The translations under genes and the position numbers were made by a program. The notes under the pieces are model-generated. The model did not search any database. It saw only the letters and a program-made list of their open reading frames with translations, and was not told the DNA's origin. A stretch of 64,000 bases of DNA from Odiellus spinosus (taxonomy: Eukaryota; Arthropoda; Arachnida; Opiliones; Phalangiidae). This document shows positions 25,001 to 32,695 of the stretch, one piece after another. Positions within the stretch are counted from its first letter, which is position 1. Each line of letters starts with the position of its first letter. Location: contig OY987231.1 in assembly GCA_963920705.1 (NCBI GenBank), positions 9,045,424-9,109,423 of the forward strand. The letters run 5' to 3'.

Positions 25001-28000
25001 TTTGAGATTGTTTGAGATACGTTGAGATTGGTTGAGATACGTTGAGATTGGTTGAGATACGTTGAGATTGGTTGAGATACGTTGAGATACGTTGAGATTC
25101 GTTAAGATACGTTGAGATACGCTGAGATACGTTGAGATTGGTTGAGATACATTGAGATTGGTTGAGATACGTTGAGATTGGTTGAGATACGTTGAGATTG
25201 GTTGAGATACGTTAAGATTGGTTGAGATACGTTGAGATTGGTTGAGATTGATTGAGATTGGTTGAGATACGTTGAGATTGTTTTTAACGAGACGTATCTC
25301 ATTCGAAAGAGGAGTTTAATTAGAATAATTAAGAATTATTTATAAAACTTTGACCGATTTTGAGCCGAGATATATGGGTTTTTATGTACCCCTGATATAT
25401 ATATTTAAATATAGCACATGTCAAAAAATTTGTTTTTTCTTAATTTTCATAATTTTATTTCCTAATGAAGGAAAGACATGTTTTTAACGAGACGTATCTC
25501 ATTCGAAAGAGGAGTTTAATTAGAATAATCAAGAATTATTTAAAAAACTTTGACCTTTTCTGAGCCGAGATATATAGGTTTTATGTACCCCTTGATGAAT
25601 ATTGGTTTATTCATCTGGCCGAATGAACGACCGATTCTGCCAAATTGACGGCGATCCTGGATTTATCGTTTCTTCGCCCATGTTTAAAGGGACAATTATT
25701 ATAACTATAAACTTACTTCGATTGGTTTATCACTTTTTATTTTCTCAGCCAATTCGGTAAATGAAGCGGAACTGTATGGAGCTCTTCCATACAAGCATTC
25801 TATTTCGTTAATGGAATTTCAGTAAACGTTAAGAGCAAATAAAAGCCCTTAAAGCAACTGGCGGCTCTTAGAGTTTCTCCTAAATGAACGCTTTTCTGTT
25901 ACACAATTAATTTACCTTACCAAAGGCGGGTCCCATTGGCTCCTTTCACAGCTCCTCCAGAGCCGCCATTTGCTTTAAAAGCCTTGAAGGAAACAACTAC
26001 ATCAGTGTCCTTGACAAATTTATCGTAAAACTTCGATCGGTTATTATAAGTCTCACACGCTCAACTTAGATTTATCTATTTTGGCCATTATGAGGCTAGG
26101 CCAATAAATAAAAAGACGAGTATGACACTAAAATTATCTCTCGGGGTTCTTAGGGGGGGGGGGGGGGGGGGGCTTCAATTTATTCTATTTATATAATCAC
26201 TTAAATCAGTTCAATTAACTAATAGAGATGAACCTGAATCTGTCATAAAAACTACAAGACTTTTCAAGGCTGTAACTGGCCCAAAATGTCACCCAAAACT
26301 TTCAGATAGGACCATCCACTGCCCAAAACTAGCTGGTAATTGAAATATATAAAATGTGAATTGAAGTTTATTCTATTGTCAGGATTTAATTGACTAACCA
26401 AAAAGAATGATTCCAACAGACCACAGATCGACGGTAGCATCGTATTGGTGTTTTAACAATATTTCTGGTGCCATATATAATGGCGATCCCCTTAGAGACG
26501 AAGCTTCCTCGTCACTACTCAGGTACTGAGCAAAACCAAAATCTGAATGAAATAAAAAAGAGAATCGAGTAGTTGGCAGGTTGACCATGACAAATTTTCC
26601 ATTGCTTTATAGGAAATTACAGGGATAAAGTTTTAAGAAATATAAGAAAATATAGGTTTCAAATATGAAGTTGTTGTTTTTAAAGGGTAAAACCCACTTA
26701 TTTCTGGCTGAACCCCCCAATTGAGCGGGCCTAGTTTATAGTTAGGGCTACTATTCGTCTAGTTGATAGTTAGGGCTACCCCTCGCGCCTAGTTGATAAT
26801 TAGGGCTACTACTCGCCTAGTTGATAGTATTAGTTAGGGCTACTACTCGCCTGGTTGATAGTTAGGGCTACTACTCGCCTAGTTGATAGTTAGGGCTACT
26901 ACTCGCCTAGTTGATAGGTCTACTACTTGCCTACTTGATTATTAAGAAAGGGGTACGTGGGAGGATAAATCCTGCATCCTGCCACACACGTCGACTCGTA
27001 GTCCATTGTAAAAACTCATCTGCTTGATAGTTTACTACTCGCCTATTGAAAGTTAGGTTTAATACTCGCGTAATTGATAATGAGGCCAACTACTCTCTTA
27101 CTTGATATTGAGATCAAGTTGATTGTGAGGCTAACTACTGACCCATCGAGTATTAAGTTAAATTATCAAGTAGCAAACTCAATACTCATCACCAGCATTA
27201 AAATTAGGCAAAACAAGTACCGAGCATTCACCATGAAGTTAATTTATATTTATATATTACATACCTGCGATTTTTAATTTGGGATCCCGGACAGAATTTA
27301 ACAAAATATTTTGAGGCTTAAGATCCATATGAGTGATATTATGTTGTCGGAGAACTTTCAACGCAACCGCTAAAGTAATTATTGATAAGCAGTTAACTGG
27401 TTGTTACTAATTTAATTTTAAATTAGAATTGAATTAAGAACGAACGTACCAATTTGTTGTAAAAAACGGCGCACTATGCTTTCAGGTAGTTTTTTTCGTT
27501 GTTTAATGAAATGTGACAAATCGCCTCCTGCACAAAATTCCATGACAAGGTAAATGTGACCAGCATCCCACTGCAATTCATGGAGACATGATGATGAATT
27601 AACGCTATAAATTGTTCCTGCCTTTGGCAAGCTGGATTTGATGTGTAACAGGAAGAGAATTTCACAGGGGGGCCTTGAGGACCTGCCACTAGTTTTAATA
27701 ACCTAATTTCTGGTGATTTGGAGTTCTAGTTTCGACAATCAAACTGGGAAGTTACTTTCTCGTAACCATTTTTTTCTTTTTTTCTTTTTCCTGGATTTTG
27801 TAAGGAGCTAGGGATGTAATTACATCCTTAACAGCTCCCAAACTGACTCACAAAATGTGTAAAATTAAATAAAAATAAGGACGACTCATTATAAGAAGAC
27901 GGCTTATTGAGTTGACTTCTTAACACCTTATAATTAAATAGGGTCACAACCCTATAAAATCTGGTACTATATCAATTAATAATTACCTCAAAATCGATCA

Positions 28001-28340
28001 TTTCGACTATGTATTCGCATTTAATTTTTTTAAGAATTTCTATTTCCGTGACAATATTTTCCTTAGCTGCCTTTGACAATGATGAAAGCGAGATGCATTT
28101 TACAGCTAAGCATTCACCGTCGCCTTTTCGCAAATTATCCTAAAAATAAATAAAAGTTGAGTAGGAATTATTCGAATTAATGATAATCTGAATTACGATT
28201 TCTATATTTACTTTTCTATACGCCTTGAATACTGAGGCATAGGTTCCTTGTCCAATCTTTTGAGTGAAATAATAATTTTTGAGAATCTTCATATTATTTT
28301 GAGTTATTCCTAAACTAGGTCCTGGCTTCGGTTTATCCAT
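13042..28340 (-). CDS. ULK3: ULK3-like serine/threonine-protein kinase (14 exons, complete)
   Basis: Exons, 5' to 3' on the minus strand: 28340-28212, 28139-27987, 27570-27450, 27369-27265, 26542-26399, 25799-25717, 17781-17626, 17128-17023, 16953-16789, 15462-15395, 15312-15237, 14363-14323, 14253-14127, 13064-13042. All phases join and give 498 residues (human ULK3 is 472). The kinase domain covers about 22-280: GQGTYASV loop, Lys57, alphaC Glu75, HMDLKPQN (Asp150), DFG 170-172, APE 194-196. [10 protein letters not shown] follows the kinase as in ULK3. MIT domains lie at about 298-355 and 400-465, and the protein ends Cys-Asn-Ile-Gln. ULK3 acts in autophagy, Hedgehog signalling and the ESCRT abscission checkpoint, the MIT domains binding ESCRT-III tails; these roles come from family knowledge. 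AAAAAATGG gives a good start context. The catalytic residues are intact and I see no frameshift. Introns range from 69 bp to 7.9 kb. Homology is near certain, exact ends slightly less so. Confidence 0.95.
13106..13113. repeat. hAT target-site duplication, left copy
   Basis: CTAATTAT, identical to 14095-14102. Confidence 0.92.
13450..13518. repeat. Inverted repeat inside the hAT element
   Basis: ACAGCCAACTTTGAT (13450-13464) and its exact complement ATCAAAGTTGGCTGT (13504-13518) enclose a 39-bp loop. Confidence 0.85.
13762..13893. repeat. Long hairpin (~63-bp arms) inside the hAT element
   Basis: GCTTCTCTAAGGAATTTTAA... pairs with ...TTGTAATTCCATAGAGAAGC. The inner 21 bp on each side (AAAATGTGATTGGCTGGTTC and complement) are perfect, with a ~3-nt loop at 13822-13824. 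It could be a smaller foldback element nested in the hAT or part of the element itself. Confidence 0.88.
14095..14102. repeat. hAT target-site duplication, right copy
   Basis: CTAATTAT, identical to 13106-13113. It lies two bases from the in-frame TAG that would end exon 13 if it were not spliced. Confidence 0.92.
14127..14253 (-). CDS. ULK3: ULK3 exon 13 (MIT 2 third helix)
   Basis: Residues 450-491. [20 protein letters not shown] continues MIT 2 (compare NLMARAEYLKEQV), then [20 protein letters not shown]. The donor GTACGT lies before an in-frame TAG at 14104-14106; without splicing the protein would end seven residues later. Confidence 0.88.
14323..14363 (-). CDS. ULK3: ULK3 exon 12 (41 nt)
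   Basis: Residues 436-449 ([14 protein letters not shown]), matching AEPPGRRRELLHTEV of human ULK3. The donor GTTCGT is weaker than the others, but it is the only one that keeps frame with exon 13. Too short for ORF finders. Confidence 0.85.
14470..15178 (+). repeat. 19-bp minisatellite in ULK3 intron 11
   Basis: About 37 copies of TTGAATGTTTTTAGATTCA. The middle is nearly uniform; two copies near 14750 and 14885 lack TT and have GTTGAATG. The edges are diverged (GAATTTTTCGGATTC). It lies between exon 11 and exon 12 and has no coding potential. Confidence 0.95.
15237..15312 (-). CDS. ULK3: ULK3 exon 11 (MIT domain 2)
   Basis: Residues 411-435: [20 protein letters not shown] then VPAVK. This is the A/B helix pair of the second MIT domain, equivalent to ALDLYQHSLGELLLLL in human ULK3. 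Acceptor CGAAG, donor GTAAAT. Confidence 0.9.
15395..15462 (-). CDS. ULK3: ULK3 exon 10
   Basis: Residues 388-410 ([20 protein letters not shown]...). Little conserved, but the phases on both sides match and it links the MIT domains. Acceptor TTGTAG, donor GTAAGA. Confidence 0.85.
15521..15926. mobile_element. ~405-bp MITE in ULK3 intron 9
   Basis: Inverted ends: AAAAGTCTATCACTTTATTC near 15527 and GAATAAAGTGATACACTTTT near 15899, continuing as CCATAAAACGTAAACAACG versus CGTTGTTTACTTTTATGG. Related sequence occurs at 36840-36975 and 60190-60300. No coding capacity. The target duplication is not clear. Confidence 0.8.
16110..16290. mobile_element. Diverged MITE related to 17163-17329
   Basis: The right end TTTCAAAATATCTAGTGCGA (16268-) and the interior (TTTGGGGCATAGATCT, CAAATTGAAATTTACAA) align with the MITE at 17163-17329. 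The left end is degraded, so the start is approximate. Confidence 0.5.
16395..16690 (+). repeat. Diverged ~40-bp tandem repeat (AATTCCCTGACTTT)
   Basis: About seven imperfect copies of AAAATTCCCTGACTTTWNGG followed by GCCCATTT, ending TTCTAGGTTTTCCAGGTCGT. In intron 9 of ULK3. A related CCCTGATATTTCC-type repeat occurs at 49190-50021. The function is unknown. Confidence 0.7.
16789..16953 (-). CDS. ULK3: ULK3 exon 9 (MIT 1 third helix and linker)
   Basis: Residues 333-387. [20 protein letters not shown] is the third MIT helix. A polar Ser/Gln/Asn-rich linker follows ([15 protein letters not shown]). Donor GTAAGT, phase 1. Confidence 0.92.
17023..17128 (-). CDS. ULK3: ULK3 exon 8 (MIT domain 1)
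   Basis: Residues 298-332 and the first base of Cys333. [20 protein letters not shown] then [12 protein letters not shown] is a MIT helix pair like ALSLYCKALDFFVPALHYE in human ULK3. Confidence 0.92.
17163..17329. mobile_element. ~160-bp MITE in ULK3 intron 7, PIF/Harbinger-like
   Basis: GGCTGCATTCGCACTAGA at the left and its imperfect complement CTAGTGCGAACGCGTC at the right, both bordered by TTA. A 3-bp TTA duplication and GG...CC ends fit PIF/Harbinger MITEs. The superfamily is inferred. Confidence 0.7.
17626..17781 (-). CDS. ULK3: ULK3 exon 7 (end of kinase domain)
   Basis: Residues 246-297: [20 protein letters not shown], then [15 protein letters not shown] and the ULK3 hallmark [15 protein letters not shown]. 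Acceptor GACAG, donor GTAAGT; phase 0 on both sides. Confidence 0.93.
17868..18300. mobile_element. 433-bp Tc1/mariner-like MITE in ULK3 intron 6
   Basis: TA|CAGTCAAAGCT at 17866-17878 and AGCTTTGACTG|TA at 18290-18302: 11-bp perfect inverted ends starting CAGT with a TA target duplication, the Tc1/mariner pattern. The open frame inside (17970-18155) has no recognisable domain. A related end, CAGCTTTGACTGTA, is at about 54567. Confidence 0.8.
18371..18600. repeat. Left inverted arm flanking the decamer satellite
   Basis: TCCTGGATTTATCGCCGTCA (18373-) through CCAGATGAAT, then CTCCTCTTTCGAATGAGA near 18526 and ATTAAGAAAAA near 18596, are in the same order and reverse-complementary to 25420-25660. 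An extra ~160 bp bounded by AATCCAGGACATGACTCT and its complement lies just outside and is absent from the other arm. Confidence 0.85.
18621..25283 (+). repeat. ~6.6-kb satellite of decamers (TTGAGATTGG / TTGAGATACG) in ULK3 intron 6
   Basis: The base unit is 10 bp, TTGAGATNNG, mostly arranged as 20-bp pairs TTGAGATTGG-TTGAGATACG. TTGAGATTCG, TCGAGATACG, ATGAGATACG and TTGAAATTCG variants recur in clusters. From 18621 to 25000 every unit starts at the same position modulo 10, so no net indel other than multiples of ten has been fixed. A one-base shift appears only at 25001. The edges are diverged (TTGAAAGTGG near 18700). The unit has no stop on the minus strand, which yields open frames up to 1,801 codons ([10 protein letters not shown]-type repeats). 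These have no splice context or gene features and are artefacts. Confidence 0.97.
24243..24846 (+). repeat. Uniform sub-block of the decamer satellite (TTGACATACG)
   Basis: About 30 identical 20-bp pairs TTGAGATTGG-TTGACATACG, with TTGACCTACG in a run at 24291-24380. The change G to C or CA distinguishes it from the rest and indicates a recent local amplification. Confidence 0.9.
25281..25665. repeat. Right inverted arm flanking the decamer satellite, partly duplicated
   Basis: Contains two direct copies (25283-25390 and 25484-25590) of TTTTTAACGAGACGTATCTC, then ATTCGAAAGAGGAGTTTAAT and a TGAGCCGAGATATA tail, and then the outer arm AATTGACGGCGATCCTGGAT that mirrors 18373-18395. The arm contains CGTATCTCA, the complement of the satellite core TGAGATACG. 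Confidence 0.85.
25717..25799 (-). CDS. ULK3: ULK3 exon 6
   Basis: Residues 218-245, [20 protein letters not shown] and following, matching EALFGQPPFASRSFSELEEK of human ULK3. An in-frame donor, GTAAGT, opens the 7.9-kb intron that holds the decamer satellite. Confidence 0.92.
26153..26172 (+). repeat. G20 homopolymer tract in ULK3 intron 5
   Basis: Twenty consecutive G in an AT-rich context. It could form a G-quadruplex on the + strand (C-run on the sense strand of ULK3). Length should be treated as uncertain because such runs are error-prone. Confidence 0.9.
26399..26542 (-). CDS. ULK3: ULK3 exon 5 (activation segment)
   Basis: Completes Asp170 and runs to residue 217. Has [20 protein letters not shown], then PLYMAPE and [10 protein letters not shown] (subdomain IX). 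Acceptor TTCAG, donor GTTAGT. Confidence 0.93.
26720..26940 (+). repeat. 30-bp minisatellite in ULK3 intron 4
   Basis: About seven copies of GTTGATAGTTAGGGCTACTA followed by CTCGCCTA; degenerate copies continue to about 27130 (CTACTCGCCTATTGAAAG). Not telomeric despite TTAGGG, because the unit is 30 bp. Confidence 0.88.
27265..27369 (-). CDS. ULK3: ULK3 exon 4 (catalytic loop)
   Basis: Residues 135-169 plus the first base of Asp170. Contains [13 protein letters not shown], the catalytic loop with Asp150, Lys152 and Asn155. The usual HRD Arg is Met here; human ULK3 has Leu (HLD), so the loss of Arg is a family trait. Donor GTATGT. Confidence 0.93.
27450..27570 (-). CDS. ULK3: ULK3 exon 3 (kinase hinge)
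   Basis: Residues 95-134. [20 protein letters not shown] is the hinge and is nearly identical to vertebrate ULK3 ([10 protein letters not shown]). The open frame continues upstream past 27570, but the acceptor ATTGCAG and homology set the boundary. The donor is GTACGT; phase 1. Confidence 0.93.
27987..28139 (-). CDS. ULK3: ULK3 exon 2 (catalytic lysine, alphaC helix)
   Basis: Residues 44-94. Contains [10 protein letters not shown] with the ATP-anchoring Lys57 and [10 protein letters not shown] with the alphaC Glu75. Bounded by TTTTTAG and GTAATT; phase 0. Confidence 0.93.
28212..28340 (-). CDS. ULK3: ULK3 exon 1 (start codon, glycine-rich loop)
   Basis: Residues 1-43. ATG at 28340 lies in AAAAAATGG. 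A short basic N-terminus leads into [20 protein letters not shown], the ATP-binding loop, and ends at AYRK before GTAAAT. Phase 0. Confidence 0.93.
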
Positions 28341-31300
28341 TTTTTATTTTAGAAGAATAATTGAATTAAATTAAATCACATTTGCTTCGGTTCATTGACA
28401 CTTCGCAAGTTAGTAGTTACACCTCTTCTTAAATCACGAAATCATCGAAATGTTTTTAAGCAGACGACGCTACCACCGCAGTGAGTCGGTGTGATTTTCT
28501 TTTTAAAGGGAGTATGAAGTATTGAATTCAGGGTTTAGTAATATGACATATTTAATGGTAAATTATTAATTAAAAACTTCGCGCATGGTTATTTATTTTC
28601 GGAATCAAAAAACATGTTAAAAATGCGATCGAGAATATTTTTTTGCAATAATTGGGGCACACGTTTTTAATGTAAATTAATTTATAATCAGATTTGCCTC
28701 CTATCTTAAGTTGTCAATGACTAGTTGTCACTGTGACTGTTCTTCTAGAGTCTAGTTTCCATGGATTAAATTTTGTGTCCACCTAGTGATATTATAAAGC
28801 CTCTTCGACTGAAGAAAAGGGGGTAGGCATCCTTCAGAATCAGGCATACAACGGGGGTAGACCCAAAGCTATCAACTTAAATAAATCTTGATCAGTTCAG
28901 TGTGGTACAAATCCTTTTTGTAACAAGAAGGCTCAATGCCATAAACACATTTAAAACGGCTGCTGATTTTGGTTTACGCATCGAGAACTATTTTCTAAAA
29001 GCTGTTTTGTTCCAGAAGGGGGTTACCTTGGTGGTATCGTTGAGGGTTGGTAATATAGTTTCGAAAGGGAATACTCTCGCCATCTAGGAACTTTTTAAAA
29101 TACTAAAAGTAGTACTGTCGTCGAGATAATATCATTGGAAATATATACTCGTGTATTTTTTAAATAAACGTATTAAGTAAAAATGGAAGTACTTTTTTAA
29201 TTTTATCAGCCAAGGTTGTTGATGCTAATTTTTTTTTTTTTTTTTTTGGATGGCACACGAAGTCTCTTTTATATACAATTATCTCGTGATTCATATTTAC
29301 ATTATTAATATACAACATTACAGTTTCCAAATTTGGTTTTTGTCCATATAAACCACAAAAAACGTGCAAAAATGTATATTTTTTTCTTTGTTTATGCACA
29401 GATTTATATACTTTTTTATCCGCAACTTTATTATTTAGTAATAATAATATGAACTAGCACTGTGATACACGGTGCATCAATTGTTTTTCGCCATCTCCTT
29501 ATTCAATATTTAAATTTTTAGCTAACACTTCACAACAATTGTTTTTTTTTTTCTGATAGATTACTAATTTAGTAAAAATTATATTTATTTTTATTTTTAT
29601 TTTTTTTTATTCGGAAGAGTTTGAGTAAATAATATAATATACACTAATATATTTGAGATTTTCTTTTAAAGCCAGCCGCCAAATATGATAATAGTTCTTC
29701 AATGCTTTTAAATAGAGTTTTTTATGTGTAAAAATACTTAAGAGCTTGAAGGGAATAGAGCTTACGTGGTTTTCTTCACAAAAAAAAAATATATATATAT
29801 TTGTTTTAGGAATAGCCCCCGGTAACAAACCAAAACTAGCGCTAAAATACAGAGAGACAAAGGAGGGTCACAGACATTTTTTAACCTATTACGGTTTCGA
29901 TTCCCATTCAAAAAATATATATCTATAATTTTTATTTTTCGAAGAAGTTTACCAAGATTAAAATCCTAATAAATGTTAAAAGATTGATTATGTAATAAAT
30001 TTTTTTAATTTAATAATAAAATAAAAAAATGTGGAAGAATGATTTTCTTTTCATTCGGACTTTACAAATTTTATCATTCAAAATAATTTGTTTTCCAACA
30101 CCGGTACTCAAGGTTTGCAAAGGGTCTTTTAACAAATAACTAAGTCTCGCAGCCATTAAGACCTTGTACCAATAACCTATTCCTTGGAGGTCAAAGCCTG
30201 TGATCTAATCAGCAGTGATTTTGGGAGACAACAGCTGGGATTTAAACTTTAATTGAAACAGCTACATCATTTAATTAAATTAATTCGTTAAAATAAGCTA
30301 ACAAGCAGCAAGAATATCTATAGATTTGCTTTCTACCATTCCCATTGGTTGATTATTTTTATGCGTACATACGATCAGGTACTGCCTTATTATTAATTAT
30401 GAAAAAGGGAGCATAATCCTAAACAAAAAAATCGTACGCTAACGCAAACTAGATCTTGTTTCCTAACGTTACTAGCGCCGATTTTAGAGAACGATTATAG
30501 TGGCAAGAATGTTAAGCTGTACTTTCCACATCCTTATATCGATAAAACCTTTCCGATATTGGTAAAACTAAAAATTTTACGTCAAAACCTTTTACGTTAC
30601 GGCCACCCATCTACCTTAGAATATTTCGGAAGCAAATTATATAGAATAGAAACCCATATCTGTAATCTACATCTGTTATAGTGACGTCTGTCTTCCTTTA
30701 ATAATTTGGAGAAAGATCAGGATAAGTAAACTTTCTTCTACAAATCTTAGAATTATCACAAAAAAAAAAAAAAAAAAAAAAAAAATTATGGAGGAGATGC
30801 AATAGCTCGATTTGTTTTGGTTAGTTTTTGATACGAAAGAACGTAGAAAGAAGCACCCTAAACAATGGAGTAAAAACGCCACTTTGTCTTATTGTTAAAT
30901 ATTGAAATAAAATGAGTCACTGATTTGGAAAAGTGACAGTTAAAAAGTAAAATACAAGATTAGATTTGGCTTTAGTATAAAAATACTGAAGTTAGCTTCA
31001 AAAGTGCATTAAAAATTGGAATGAAAGCGTAATTTGGTTTTCAATTATGGAAAATAATAATTTTAAAATTTAATTTTAAATCATTAATTGCAATCTTTGC
31101 TTGGTTTACGACTTTACGTTAAAAAATTTAGTTCTAAGAGCTCTTTCCTTGCCAACATACTTCTTATATTGATAGGTAATCATTTTTAATTTTGCTTTAA
31201 ATTTACTTTTCATTATTTACGAGTACCGCAGTAAATTACACGTTTTTACTCTAGTAAATTACCGGATAATTAACAGTAAATTACCATCGAGCAGCTCAAA

Positions 31301-32475
31301 TCAAATATTTTTTGGGTTTGTTATAAGTTTTAAATTAACTGTTTCTTAAATGTTTCGGATATGGTATTTTAATTAGTGGGCTTCTTCCATTTTTACGTTA
31401 TATAAAAGAAAATTTAAATTAGGTAAAAAAAGTCAGGAAATTCATAGTTTTGATCAAATTTGTTAGTATTGGCTGATATCATAACTTAAGCCATACTTAG
31501 ATCAAGGTTTAACCAAAATCAATATTTTAAACAATATGGCGATATTGATTTATATTTTTTATTTTAAAGTCAAATTAGATTTCAATTCAAATTTCTGCGT
31601 CGAAAAATTGACGATACGACCGCTATCTATCAGTAAATGTATCAATAAAACCCTGGCTGGTATAGCGGCAAAATCCTTGCCAGTATCACGATACGAGCGC
31701 CATCTGTCTTAGAATATATCGGTATCGAATTATTAAGATGCAAAACCGATATAAATCAATAAAACCTTGATATCAGTAATCTGTATCATTTCTGTTCAGC
31801 CCATCACTAATCATTACATAATTTTTTAAGCGTATATAATATATGTCATGAAAACTGACCAAAAAATAATTGTATAAAATAGCTTTTATACAAATCAATC
31901 TCCAAAATAAATTATTAAACAGAGAATTTACGTAAACGATAACATTCACTCAGATTTAAGCGATACGTAATTACTTTCACTAGCTTTCTTCTTAATTATT
32001 TCCGAAACACAAATTAAACATTTAATTAGATTGTCTATCAGCTAGAATTAACATTTTTTGTTTTGTTCTTTCAACTAAAAATTAAACATTTCTATAATAA
32101 ATTCGCATTGTAAATTAAATATTAATATTAAACCATTTCAACTAGCTTTAAAAAAAAAAAAAAGCTGGAAGAATGTTTTTCACGCGGGCTTTTCACTCGT
32201 TCGATTCAAATGTAACTGTTTTCATATACGTTATATAGTGGTAAACATCTTTTTTTTTAAATAAACAACAGTTTTCTTAGCTTTTTTCACTGAATTCGTT
32301 GCGTTTTAGATTCTCAATTCTGTTCACAATTATTTACATATTTGTTTATAATAATTTCTGGCTGGGTTTTTAAATGTATTTTCCGTCTACCGAATAAGTA
32401 GTCCGCAAATTACGCCCACTTTTAGTTATCGCGCGCGAGCAATAAAGAAAAACAGTATATTATACCACTTTGGAA
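28341..32475. other. Intergenic interval between NDST and ULK3
   Basis: It must hold the 3' UTR of NDST (high-coordinate side) and the promoter and 5' UTR of ULK3 (28341 upward). It is AT-rich, with A/T runs at 29229-29247 and 30759-30784. The short open frames have no recognisable domain. Similar sequence around 30530-30690 and 31600-31800 (GATACG/GGTATCG motifs, CCATCT.CCTTAGAATAT) may be an old repeat. I see no RNA gene or third protein gene. Confidence 0.6.
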
Positions 32476-32695
32476 TCAGCTATGTGATAAGTCTTCTCTT
32501 AACCACGGGGGAATAGGTTGTCGAAGTCTATCCAAAAGTTTCGATAGCGCTACGTTATGCGAGAGATAAAACGCTTTCAAATACTTCTCGGCTAAAGGTT
32601 CCATAATTGGATACGATCTGCCTTTGCTACGACCCAAACACTGCGTACTATTAACGCGAGTCACTTGGCAATAAAAACCTTTACGAGAATCAAAC
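32476..32695 (-). CDS. sfl: NDST terminal exon
   Basis: 73 codons after one base, stop TGA at 32476. [11 protein letters not shown]...[14 protein letters not shown] carries the conserved Cys pair; the protein ends [13 protein letters not shown]. Confidence 0.93.

Noticed and set aside
26720-26940. Interstitial telomere repeat (TTAGGG seen repeatedly)
   Set aside because: TTAGGG occurs once per 30-bp unit rather than in tandem; this is an ordinary minisatellite.
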